From assembly GCA_965602945.1 (NCBI GenBank), contig CBFDBC010000223.1, positions 1-5,360 of the forward strand: a stretch of 5,360 bases of DNA. Direction: 5' to 3'. The translations under genes were made by a program, and so were the position numbers. Every line of letters starts with the position of its first letter. The stretch's first letter is position 1. The notes under the pieces were generated by a model. It saw only the letters and a list, made by a program, of their open reading frames with translations. It was not told where the DNA came from and did no database searches. Below, piece by piece: positions 1-5,360 of this stretch. The DNA comes from JAUXEH01 sp965602945 (GTDB lineage: Bacteria > Acidobacteriota > Aminicenantia > Aminicenantales > Aminicenantaceae).

Positions 1-1668
1 GACCCGCGCCAGAGGGCGACTTCGGCCGGGCCCCTGACCTCACAGCTCATGTTCGAATCCCTGGCCGGGGCGGTCCGGGACCGCGGCATCCCTGTGTTCG
101 ACCGCCATGAGGTCGTCTCCCTTCTGACCAGGGAAAGGGGAGGCGGCCGCGAAGTCATCGGAGCCCTGGCCCTGGACCTGGGCGGAGATCAGGGTAAAGA
201 CCCAGAGTTCGTGGCCTTCAACGCCCGTAACCTGATCCTGGGGACCGGTGGGCCCGCGGGCATATACGCCACGTCCGTGTATCCGGAGAGCCAGCTCGGG
301 TCCACCGGGATGGCCCTGGCCGCCGGGGCCGTGGGGCACAACCTCACGGAATCCCAGTTCGGCCTGGCATCCACCCGGTTCCGCTGGAACCTCTCCGGGA
401 CCTACCAGCAGGTCATCCCCCGTTACGTGTCCACAGGCCCTGAGGGTGGGGACGAGCGGGAGTTTTTGAACCCCTTTTTCCCGGACATGGGAACCCTGGC
501 CACGGCTGTGTTCCTCAAGGGCTATCAGTGGCCCTTCGATCCCCGCAAGGTCCGGGAGTTCGGTTCTTCACTGATCGACCTCCTGGTCTTCCGGGAGACC
601 GTGAAGGAGGGCCGCAGGGTGTTCCTGGATTTCACCCGTAACCCCTCCGGAGCCGGTCTGCTGGAAGATTTTTCCCTGGACAGTCTCGGCCGCGAGGCCT
701 TCGCCTACCTGGAAAGATCGGGGGCCCTGCTCGAAACACCCATCGAACGGCTGCGGAAGATGAACCGGCCCGCCATCGACCTCTACCGGGACAACGAGAT
801 CGACATCGCATCCGAGCCCCTTGAGATCGCAGTGTGCGCTCAGCACAATAACGGGGGGCTCAAGGGGAACATCTGGTGGGAATCCAACCTGCGCCATCTC
901 TTCCCGGTGGGCGAGGTCAACGGTACGCACGGGGTATACCGGCCCGGAGGGTCGGCGCTCAATTCGGGCCAGGTAGGAGGCCTGCGGGCCGCCCTCTTTA
1001 TCGCCCACCGCTATGCGGACCCACCCCCGGAAGACGAAGCCTTCCTGGCCGCGGCCCGGGACCGGATCGCGGACATCGTCCGTTCTGCCCGGGGAATGAT
1101 CGATCCGGCGCTGGAGAACGACGGTTTCCTGGATGAGACCCGGCGCGAGCTGCAGCAGAGAATGACGGTACACGGGGCCCATATACGCGATCCCCGGAAC
1201 ATCGGCCAGGCCCTGTCCGACGCCTGGGCGCTGCACGAGCGCCTGCGGACCGGCACAAAGATCTCATCTGCGGGGAAGTGGCCGGACGCCTTCAAGAACC
1301 TGGACCTGTGCCTGACCCATGCTCTCTACCTGGAGGCCATCGCCGCGTACCTGGCCCGGGGGGGGAAGAGCCGGGGCTCATATCTGGTCATGGACCCGAG
1401 GGGGGAGCCGCCCTGCGAGGCCCTGGGCGAGGACTGGCGCTTCATCCTCACCCCCGGATCGGCCTTCGTGAACGACCACGTCTGTGAGGTGTCGCTGGAT
1501 GGAGCTGGTGAACCTGTGACGCGTTGGGTTCCGGTCCGGGCCATCCCTGAAGAGGAGGCTTGGTTCGAAAACATCTGGAACGCCTTCTTGAGGGACGAGG
1601 TTATCACACATGAGGTCGAATCGGGAGTTGATGAGAATAAGGACGACGATGGGGAGGGCTCTTCATGA
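1..1668 (+). CDS. FAD-dependent oxidoreductase, SdhA/FrdA-like (FAD_binding_2 family), 5'-truncated by the window edge
   Basis: The frame is open from base 1, and the residues before the Met at 49 (ending TSAGPLTSQL) read as ordinary family sequence, so 49 is probably internal and the true start lies upstream. The N-terminal Rossmann GxGxxG of the FAD domain is therefore missing from view. Seen: an ATGG-like LILGTGG at 229-252, then GSTGMALAAGA (298-330) matching the GDG..A..AGA of succinate dehydrogenase/fumarate reductase flavoproteins; an AQHNNGG block (838-858) like the HYxMGG segment; GEVNGTHGVYRPGG (910-951) matching the GE..G.HG.NR.GG FAD-binding block; and a KSRGS near 1366-1380 like the ESRG of the C-terminal domain. 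Where SdhA/FrdA has HPT after EFxQF, this protein has GLA (361-369), so it is probably not a true fumarate reductase or succinate dehydrogenase. Its substrate is unknown; an oxidation of a sugar or sugar acid is inferred from the neighbours. The C-terminus is strongly acidic. The stop overlaps the next start by ATGA, indicating translational coupling. Confidence 0.88.
   Translation, partial: DPRQRATSAGPLTSQLMFESLAGAVRDRGIPVFDRHEVVSLLTRERGGGREVIGALALDLGGDQGKDPEFVAFNARNLILGTGGPAGIYATSVYPESQLGSTGMALAAGAVGHNLTESQFGLASTRFRWNLSGTYQQVIPRYVSTGPEGGDEREFLNPFFPDMGTLATAVFLKGYQWPFDPRKVREFGSSLIDLLVFRETVKEGRRVFLDFTRNPSGAGLLEDFSLDSLGREAFAYLERSGALLETPIERLRKMNRPAIDLYRDNEIDIASEPLEIAVCAQHNNGGLKGNIWWESNLRHLFPVGEVNGTHGVYRPGGSALNSGQVGGLRAALFIAHRYADPPPEDEAFLAAARDRIADIVRSARGMIDPALENDGFLDETRRELQQRMTVHGAHIRDPRNIGQALSDAWALHERLRTGTKISSAGKWPDAFKNLDLCLTHALYLEAIAAYLARGGKSRGSYLVMDPRGEPPCEALGEDWRFILTPGSAFVNDHVCEVSLDGAGEPVTRWVPVRAIPEEEAWFENIWNAFLRDEVITHEVESGVDENKDDDGEGSS
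1651..1668 (+). promoter_or_regulatory. Ribosome binding site and ATGA stop/start overlap joining genes 1 and 2
   Basis: GGGGAGGG at 1651-1658 lies six bases before the ATG at 1665-1667, and the TGA of the upstream flavoprotein gene is 1666-1668. The site fixes the dehydrogenase start, and the four-base overlap argues that the two proteins are made from one transcript with coupled translation. Confidence 0.75.
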
Positions 1669-2456
1669 TTGAGAAACGTGTGGCGCTGGTAACCGGTGCG
1701 GGCCAGGGGATCGGGCGGGGAATAGCCCTCGCTCTGGCCTCAGAGGGATTCGCTGTAGCGGGAAACGACATCCGCTACGACGAAAACGAGGCTCGAGACG
1801 GCCTGTTCGAGGTCATGGCCACGGTCGAGGAGGGCGGCGGGGAGTTCCTTCCCCTTCCCGGCGACATCGCCGACTTCGCGGACCAGGAAAGGATCGTGGA
1901 GTCCGTGCTCGCCCGCTTCGGTCGGATCGATGTCCTGGTCAACAACGCCGGCGTGGCCCCGCTCGAGAGGCGGGATGTGCTGGAGACCTCGGCCGAGAGC
2001 TACGATCGTGTGATGTCCATAAACACGCGGGGGCCTTTTTTCCTGACACAGAGGGTGGCCCGGCACATGATCGGCCGGACGCCTCCCTCATCCAAACAGC
2101 CGCCCTGTGTGATGTTCATCTCGTCCATATCCGCGGAGGTGTCGTCGCCCTCGCGGGCCGAGTACTGCATCTCCAAGGCCGGCGTCAGCCAGATGGCGCG
2201 GATCTTCGCTCACCGGCTGGTGGACGAGGGGATCAATGTCTACGAGATCAGACCGGGGATATTCCGTACCGGGATGACCGCAGCCGTCAAGGAAAAATAC
2301 GACCGCCTGATCGCCGAGGGCCTGGTGCCCCAGAAGCGCTGGGGAGTTCCCGAGGATGTGGGTAAGGCGGCGGCCGCCCTTGCCAGGGGCGATTTCGCCT
2401 ACGCCACCGGCCTGGTGGTGGAGCTCAGTGGAGGCATGCAGATCCGCAGGCTGTGA
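1665..2456 (+). CDS. Short-chain dehydrogenase/reductase (SDR), classical type, '3-ketoacyl-ACP reductase'-like
   Basis: A 263-residue cytosolic NAD(P)-dependent oxidoreductase of normal length for a classical SDR. Seen: the cofactor motif TGAGQGIG at residues 10-17; an Asp at 35 at the end of the second strand, which usually favours NAD(H) over NADP(H); Asp67; NNAG at 93-96; and the full catalytic tetrad Asn120, Ser154, Tyr167, Lys171 (YCISK). A PG motif is at 197-198, with a TGxxxxLSGG-type ending. From memory, stretches such as ESYDRVMSINTRGPFFLTQ and EYCISKAG resemble a subgroup usually auto-named FabG-like 3-ketoacyl-ACP reductase but repeatedly found in sugar operons. Position between a flavoprotein and a KDPG aldolase/KDG kinase makes a sugar or sugar-acid dehydrogenase more likely than a fatty-acid role; the substrate is inferred, not shown. 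The start is fixed by the ribosome site at 1651-1658 and the overlap with the previous gene. Confidence 0.93.
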   Translation: MIEKRVALVTGAGQGIGRGIALALASEGFAVAGNDIRYDENEARDGLFEVMATVEEGGGEFLPLPGDIADFADQERIVESVLARFGRIDVLVNNAGVAPLERRDVLETSAESYDRVMSINTRGPFFLTQRVARHMIGRTPPSSKQPPCVMFISSISAEVSSPSRAEYCISKAGVSQMARIFAHRLVDEGINVYEIRPGIFRTGMTAAVKEKYDRLIAEGLVPQKRWGVPEDVGKAAAALARGDFAYATGLVVELSGGMQIRRL

Positions 2457-2494
2457 ACGCCGTAGCCGTGCTGGACTGCCGGAGAGATCACACC

Positions 2495-2500
2495 AAGGAG
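2495..2500 (+). promoter_or_regulatory. Ribosome binding site of the aldolase-kinase fusion
   Basis: AAGGAG at 2495-2500 is seven bases before the ATG at 2508, an ideal Shine-Dalgarno arrangement that decides the start. The 51-base gap after the dehydrogenase stop (2457-2507) contains no evident terminator or promoter, so co-transcription with the upstream genes is likely. Confidence 0.75.
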
Positions 2501-2507
2501 ATCGAAC

Positions 2508-4256
2508 ATGGGGGAATCACACACGCTGTTTGAACGCATGTGCCGCGCGCGGCTGGTTGCGCTCCTGAGCCCGAAGTCTGTAGAGGAGTGCATCTCCGCC
2601 TTCGAGATCGCGGAATCCGAGGGGATCGTGCTCGAGATCGCCCTGCGTTCGGCTCCTGCGATCCCCGGGATCGCGGCTATACGATCCCGGTACCCGGGTG
2701 CCCTGGTCCTGGCCGGAACCGTGATGACCCGGGAGCAGGCCCGGCTGGCCGTGGAGGCCGGAGCCGCAGGCGTGGTCTCCGCTGACTACATCTCCGAGGT
2801 GGTGGAGGAGTGCGTAAAACACGACGTCATGTGTATCCCCGGCGGGCTGTCGGATGCCGGCAAGCAGCTGGTCCGGAAGGCCGCGCTCTACGGCTGCTCG
2901 CTCGAGGAACTGAGGGAAAAACATCCCTACCAGTGGGTGTACAAGCTCTTCCCCGCCTTCTCGGGAGGAATGTCCCGGATGGATCTGGCTTCGGCCTGGC
3001 GGGGACCTTTCCAGGGCCTCACCCTGGTCTATACGGGAGGCCTCACCCTGGAAACGCTGGGACTGGCGGCCGCATCGGATCCCGGCGGTGTGTTCTGTGC
3101 ATCGGCCCTGACAAAGAGCCTGAACGACCCGGACCGGATGCGAAAAGATATCCGGGCTTGGCGCGCGGTGCTGGAACCCGGTACTGCGTCGGACGTGCAG
3201 GCCCGGCCGGAGGCCCCACCGGATGCGGAGGCCCCCTCCCGTGTCGTTACTTTCGGTGAGCTCATGCTCCGGCTTTCCCCGCCCAAGGGAGAACGCCTGC
3301 GGAGCGCCCGCCGGTTCGATGGTCAATTCGGCGGTGCCGAGGCTAACGTGGCCGCGGGCCTGGCCGGCTTCGGCCTTCCGGCGGTCTTTGTGACCGCACT
3401 GCCGGACAACGATCTGGGAGACAGCGCCCTGGCCTATCTGATGTCCTTCAATGTGGACACATCGGCCGTCCTCCGTCAGGGGGATCGTCTGGGTGTGTAT
3501 TTCCTGGAACACGGCTCGGGAGTCCGGCCCTCCAAGGTCGTTTATGACAGGGCGTTTTCTTCGATGACTCAGGTCTCTCCCTCTGACTTTGACTGGGAGC
3601 GGATCCTGCAGGGTGCGGCCTGGTTCCACTGGACAGGCATCACACCCGCCCTGGGAGAGGGGCCAGCCCTGGCTCTACGGGCGGGCCTGGAAACAGCCAA
3701 GCGCCTGGGGATAACGGTCTCCGTGGACCTGAATTTCCGGAAGAAGCTCTGGAGCGAGGCAAAGGCCCGCGAAGTCATGGAAGGGCTTATGCCCTACGTG
3801 GATGTGTGCATCGGGAATGAAGAAGACCCGACACGGATCTTCGGACTCACCCCGGCCGGTACGGATGTCGAGAAAGGAAAGCTCGACAGCGAAGGCTACC
3901 GGGCCCTGTGCCGGGACATGCGGGAGGCCTACGGATTCCAGAAGGTAGCCATCACCCTGCGTGAGAGTGTGTCCGCTTCCCAAAACCGATGGTCCGCCTG
4001 CCTGGACAACGGCAGGGAATTTTTGCTCGGGCCTCAATACGACGTCCCCATCATTGACCGCGTGGGCAGCGGAGACGCCTTTGCTTCCGGGCTGATCTAT
4101 TCCCTCCTGCGGGGAAAAGACGACCGGGACGCCTTGGCTTTCGGGGTAGCTTCGGCAGCCTGGAAGCACTCTGTTTTCGGCGACTTCAACCAGGCGGATG
4201 TAGGGGAGATCGAACGGCTGGCGGCCGGTGACGCATCCGGCCGGATCCGGCGCTGA
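2508..4256 (+). CDS. kdgK: Bifunctional fusion: KDPG/KHG-type aldolase (N-terminal) and 2-keto-3-deoxygluconate kinase (C-terminal, PfkB family)
   Basis: A 582-residue cytosolic protein of two domains. Residues 1-223 are a class I KDPG aldolase (Eda type): Glu43 and Arg47 in LEIALRS, Thr71 in AGTV, IPGG at 110-113, the Schiff-base Lys146 in YKLFPA, and TGG at 176-178. The spacings Glu-Arg (4) and Glu-Thr (28) equal those of E. coli Eda. Residues 224-244 are a Pro/Ala/Glu-rich linker. Residues 245-582 (338 aa, full length for a KDG kinase) are PfkB: GGAEAN 275-280, HWTGITPAL 374-382, VDLNFR 406-411, GNEED 436-440, the DRVGSGDAF signature 517-525 with probable catalytic base Asp523, and KHSVFGDFN 553-561, typical of KDG kinases. 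Expected reactions: KDG + ATP to KDPG, then KDPG to pyruvate and glyceraldehyde-3-phosphate. The symbol covers only the kinase half; the other half is eda-like. One uninterrupted frame runs across the joint. No alternative ribosome site for the kinase half was seen. Galactose- or other-sugar-derived 2-keto-3-deoxy acids remain possible substrates. Confidence 0.93.
   Translation: MGESHTLFERMCRARLVALLSPKSVEECISAFEIAESEGIVLEIALRSAPAIPGIAAIRSRYPGALVLAGTVMTREQARLAVEAGAAGVVSADYISEVVEECVKHDVMCIPGGLSDAGKQLVRKAALYGCSLEELREKHPYQWVYKLFPAFSGGMSRMDLASAWRGPFQGLTLVYTGGLTLETLGLAAASDPGGVFCASALTKSLNDPDRMRKDIRAWRAVLEPGTASDVQARPEAPPDAEAPSRVVTFGELMLRLSPPKGERLRSARRFDGQFGGAEANVAAGLAGFGLPAVFVTALPDNDLGDSALAYLMSFNVDTSAVLRQGDRLGVYFLEHGSGVRPSKVVYDRAFSSMTQVSPSDFDWERILQGAAWFHWTGITPALGEGPALALRAGLETAKRLGITVSVDLNFRKKLWSEAKAREVMEGLMPYVDVCIGNEEDPTRIFGLTPAGTDVEKGKLDSEGYRALCRDMREAYGFQKVAITLRESVSASQNRWSACLDNGREFLLGPQYDVPIIDRVGSGDAFASGLIYSLLRGKDDRDALAFGVASAAWKHSVFGDFNQADVGEIERLAAGDASGRIRR
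3177..3239 (+). other. Interdomain linker of the aldolase-kinase fusion
   Basis: Residues 224-244 of the fusion are rich in Pro, Ala, Glu and Asp (repeated EAPPDAEAP-like segments) and match neither catalytic domain. This looks like a flexible tether and marks the point where two once separate genes were joined in frame. The partial repeat (GGCCCCACCGGATGCGGAGG followed by GCCCCC) may reflect how it grew. Confidence 0.7.
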
Positions 4257-4435
4257 TACACCGGACTGTTTGATCCTGTTTTAAGCTGAACCGGTTCAGT
4301 CCTGTGCCCCAAGGGTTCGTTTCGTGCCGTAGGCGAGGGCCTGCGTCGGCCTGCTTCCTGGGCGGCGGCCGGAAGTACGGAGGAGCCTAACCCTGCGATA
4401 AGCAGGAACGCTGCGGACAATCTGCTTTTTATCAT
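4097..4435 (-). CDS. Putative small secreted protein, or remnant of one, with Sec signal peptide; 3' part doubtful
   Basis: The frame starts at ATG 4435-4433 and would encode 112 residues. The beginning is convincing: AGGGAG (plus positions 4444-4449) sits eight bases before the ATG; a TAAAAT -10-like hexamer is on the minus strand at 4476-4471; and residues 1-25 form a textbook signal peptide, with Lys3/Arg5, a hydrophobic core FLLIAGLG (10-17), and PAAA then QE giving a probable cleavage after Ala25. The rest is weak: residues 26-59 are Arg/Pro-rich without a recognisable domain, and from about residue 60 the frame is simply antisense to the end of the aldolase-kinase gene, where GC-rich antisense frames are expected. 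It may be a truncated secreted-protein gene, a very small secreted peptide gene with a frameshift (another frame ends at a TGA at 4298-4296), or chance. I do not recognise a family. Confidence 0.3.
   Translation of the reverse strand: MIKSRLSAAFLLIAGLGSSVLPAAAQEAGRRRPSPTARNEPLGHRTEPVQLKTGSNSPVYQRRIRPDASPAASRSISPTSAWLKSPKTECFQAAEATPKAKASRSSFPRRRE
4286..4299. promoter_or_regulatory. Perfect 14-bp palindrome, LacI-family operator-like
   Basis: CTGAACCGGTTCAG is an exact inverted repeat with a central CG, the form typical of LacI/GalR-family operators, which are common regulators of sugar-acid catabolism. It lies 30 bases after the operon stop. The 8-mer TGAACCGG occurs again at 4461-4468, near the start of the minus-strand frame. 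Against it: the site follows rather than precedes the operon, and a 14-bp palindrome is not very rare by chance in a 5-kb window. Confidence 0.35.
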
Positions 4436-4443
4436 GGTGCTTT

Positions 4444-4449
4444 CTCCCT
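4444..4449 (-). promoter_or_regulatory. Ribosome binding site of the minus-strand signal-peptide frame
   Basis: Read on the minus strand this is AGGGAG, eight bases upstream of the ATG at 4435. It is as good as the ribosome sites of the certain genes here and is the main reason, with the signal peptide, to take that frame seriously. Confidence 0.4.
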
Positions 4450-4508
4450 GAGTTCGGTTTTGAACCGGGTATTTTACATCGTTTCAATCCAGATAGGAAT
4501 AGCCGGCC

Positions 4509-4533
4509 GCCGGGAAAAAGATTTTGTCCCGGC
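4509..4533. other. GC-rich inverted repeat (hairpin) before the glycosyltransferase gene
   Basis: GCCGGGA (4509-4515) pairs with TCCCGGC (4527-4533), and the AAA/TTT inside could extend the stem apart from a single bulged G. It ends 15 bases before the preferred start at 4549. There is no T run after it on either strand, so it is not an evident terminator; it may be a 5' leader structure affecting translation, or incidental. Confidence 0.4.
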
Positions 4534-4548
4534 TCGAGAAGCATGGTA

Positions 4549-5360
4549 ATGTATTGGCTGGGAAAGCCCATGTCGATACGGAAGAACAAACTCCTGCCCT
4601 GGGCCCTGTGCGGGCTGGTGCTGATCGTGCTCGTGGCGGGCTTCCTCCTGCGTGTGCGGCATGACATGCGGGACTTCGAGGTAAATTACGAGGCCGGGCA
4701 GCGCCTGCGCGTGGCGGAATCCCTCTACCGGGTCGAGGACGAACATTACATGTTCAAATACCTCCCCGCTTCCGCCATCCTGTACACGCCCCTGACCTAT
4801 TTTCCCCTGGCCGCGGCTAAGGCTCTGTGGTATTCCTTCATACTGCTGTGCTCCGGGCTGATGATCCATCTGTCGGGCCGCCTGCTCCCCGCGGGAGAGC
4901 AAAAACCCGTGACCATCTGGTTCGTTCCCCCGCTGGTCCTGATCAAATATCTCTTCAGGGAGTGGGACCTGGGACAGATCAACACGATCGTGACCGTGGT
5001 GATCCTGCTCATGATCGGGTATCTGGCCATGACGCTGGATAAAAAGAGACTATGGCATGAGGTCGCGGCAGGTATACTCTGGGGGGTGAGCACGGCCCTC
5101 AAACCGTATGCGGCGATCTTTTTCCCCTATCTGATCCTCAAGAACCGTTGGAGGGCGGCGGGCGCCGGGGTCCTGACGCTGGGTATTGCTCTACTCCTTC
5201 CCTCTCTATACTACGGCTGGGAAGGGAACATCAGAGTGCATGAGGAATGGTATGCCACGCTGTCCCAGTCCACGCCCCACCTCCTGGACACACAGGACAA
5301 TGTGTCTTTCTTTGCGCTGTTTTTGAAATGGACGGGCAGCCGCAGCCTGACGTTCCCCTT
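4549..5360 (+). CDS. GT87/DUF2029-type GT-C membrane glycosyltransferase, 3'-truncated by the window edge
   Basis: A polytopic inner-membrane protein; the frame is open to the end of the window (270 codons seen; family members are usually near 400). Counted from Met 4549: membrane segments at about 15-34, 85-108, 121-134, 146-162, 170-198 and 204-222. The loop after the first helix carries RDFEVNYEAGQRL (41-53), then SLYRVEDEHYMFKYLP with YTPLTYFP, which matches the DF..Y..A..l..g..lY...F.Y.P pattern of the DUF2029/GT87 family; the acidic residue of that loop (Asp42) is the likely catalytic base. GQIN (142-145) and ALKPY (183-187) are further family motifs. Such enzymes transfer sugars, often mannose, from polyprenyl-phosphate donors on the outer face of the membrane; donor and acceptor are not known here. 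Start choice: GAGAAG (4536-4541) is well spaced for ATG 4549, too close for ATG 4543; ATG 4570, with GGGAAAG just before it, is an alternative. Not obviously linked to the upstream operon. Confidence 0.85.
   Translation, partial: MYWLGKPMSIRKNKLLPWALCGLVLIVLVAGFLLRVRHDMRDFEVNYEAGQRLRVAESLYRVEDEHYMFKYLPASAILYTPLTYFPLAAAKALWYSFILLCSGLMIHLSGRLLPAGEQKPVTIWFVPPLVLIKYLFREWDLGQINTIVTVVILLMIGYLAMTLDKKRLWHEVAAGILWGVSTALKPYAAIFFPYLILKNRWRAAGAGVLTLGIALLLPSLYYGWEGNIRVHEEWYATLSQSTPHLLDTQDNVSFFALFLKWTGSRSLTFP

Larger units (their letters stand above)
4257..4548. other. Gap between the catabolic operon and the glycosyltransferase gene
   Basis: About 290 bases without a plus-strand gene. It contains a perfect 14-bp palindrome (4286-4299), a seven-base direct repeat GGCCTGC spaced ten bases apart near 4338-4354, the start of a minus-strand reading frame with a signal peptide (from 4435), and a GC-rich hairpin (4509-4533). 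I found no strong stem followed by a T run on either strand, so no classical terminator for the operon can be called. Codon-like GC bias drops relative to the flanking genes. Confidence 0.6.

Noticed and set aside
568..1236. Minus-strand open frame (222 codons) opposite the flavoprotein gene
   Set aside because: Antisense shadow of conserved coding sequence, with no ribosome site or recognisable domain considered convincing.
2035..2041. T TTT TTC heptamer, in the phase of a -1 frameshift slippery site, in the dehydrogenase gene
   Set aside because: It encodes the Phe-Phe of the conserved GPFFLTQ segment; no downstream stem or alternative product was apparent, so protein conservation explains it.
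2517..3629. Long minus-strand open frame (370 codons) opposite the aldolase-kinase gene
   Set aside because: It is antisense to a confidently identified gene in GC-rich DNA, has no family motifs, and its composition is that of a shadow frame.
3675..4169. Minus-strand open frame (164 codons) opposite the kinase domain
   Set aside because: Lies wholly inside the conserved PfkB coding region and shows no domain; shadow frame.
4257..4300. Intrinsic terminator after the operon
   Set aside because: The palindrome at 4286-4299 could fold only a 5-bp stem and no T run follows it, so I do not call a terminator.
4460..4488. Possible plus-strand promoter TTGAAC (4460-4465), 17 bases, TTCAAT (4483-4488) before the GT87 gene
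   Set aside because: Only four of six matches in each hexamer; too weak to list as a feature, although a promoter for that gene is expected somewhere in this gap.
4296..4902. Overlapping minus-strand open frames (4296-4667 and 4474-4902) across the gap and the glycosyltransferase gene
   Set aside because: Antisense to the GT87 membrane protein, with His/Gln-rich composition expected from reversed hydrophobic codons; no motif. Only the separate frame starting at 4435 has a good start.

Overview
The window comes from a fairly GC-rich bacterium (GC-ending codons dominate; Shine-Dalgarno-type ribosome sites). The phylum cannot be fixed from the sequence alone. I see no tRNA, rRNA, CRISPR array, insertion sequence or phage gene.

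Positions 1-4256 hold a compact plus-strand sugar-acid catabolic cluster. It starts with the 3' part of an SdhA/FrdA-like FAD-dependent oxidoreductase (1-1668, its start lying before the window). That gene overlaps by an ATGA a classical short-chain dehydrogenase/reductase (1665-2456) of the type often labelled '3-ketoacyl-ACP reductase' in carbohydrate operons. After 51 bases and a clear AAGGAG ribosome site comes a 582-residue fusion protein (2508-4256). Its N-terminal half is a KDPG/KHG-type class I aldolase and its C-terminal half a PfkB-type 2-keto-3-deoxygluconate (KDG) kinase. The two halves are consecutive steps of the Entner-Doudoroff lower branch: KDG is phosphorylated to KDPG, which is cleaved to pyruvate plus glyceraldehyde-3-phosphate. 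The two upstream redox enzymes are best read as preparing a sugar or sugar acid for this step. Their substrate is not visible here, and no dehydratase, transporter or regulator gene lies within the window.

Positions 4257-4548 are a non-conserved gap with several small signals: a perfect 14-bp palindrome of LacI-family operator type; a minus-strand reading frame starting at 4435 with a good ribosome site, a convincing Sec signal peptide and a dubious tail running antisense into the fusion gene; and a GC-rich hairpin before the next gene.

From about 4549 to the window end is the 5' part of a polytopic membrane protein of the GT87/DUF2029 GT-C glycosyltransferase family. It is probably a separate transcription unit concerned with the cell envelope or glycans.

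The most notable item is the aldolase-kinase fusion, with an insertion and changed phosphate-site residues in the aldolase half. Next are the SdhA-like flavoprotein that lacks the usual HPT active-site motif and the short secreted-protein start on the minus strand.
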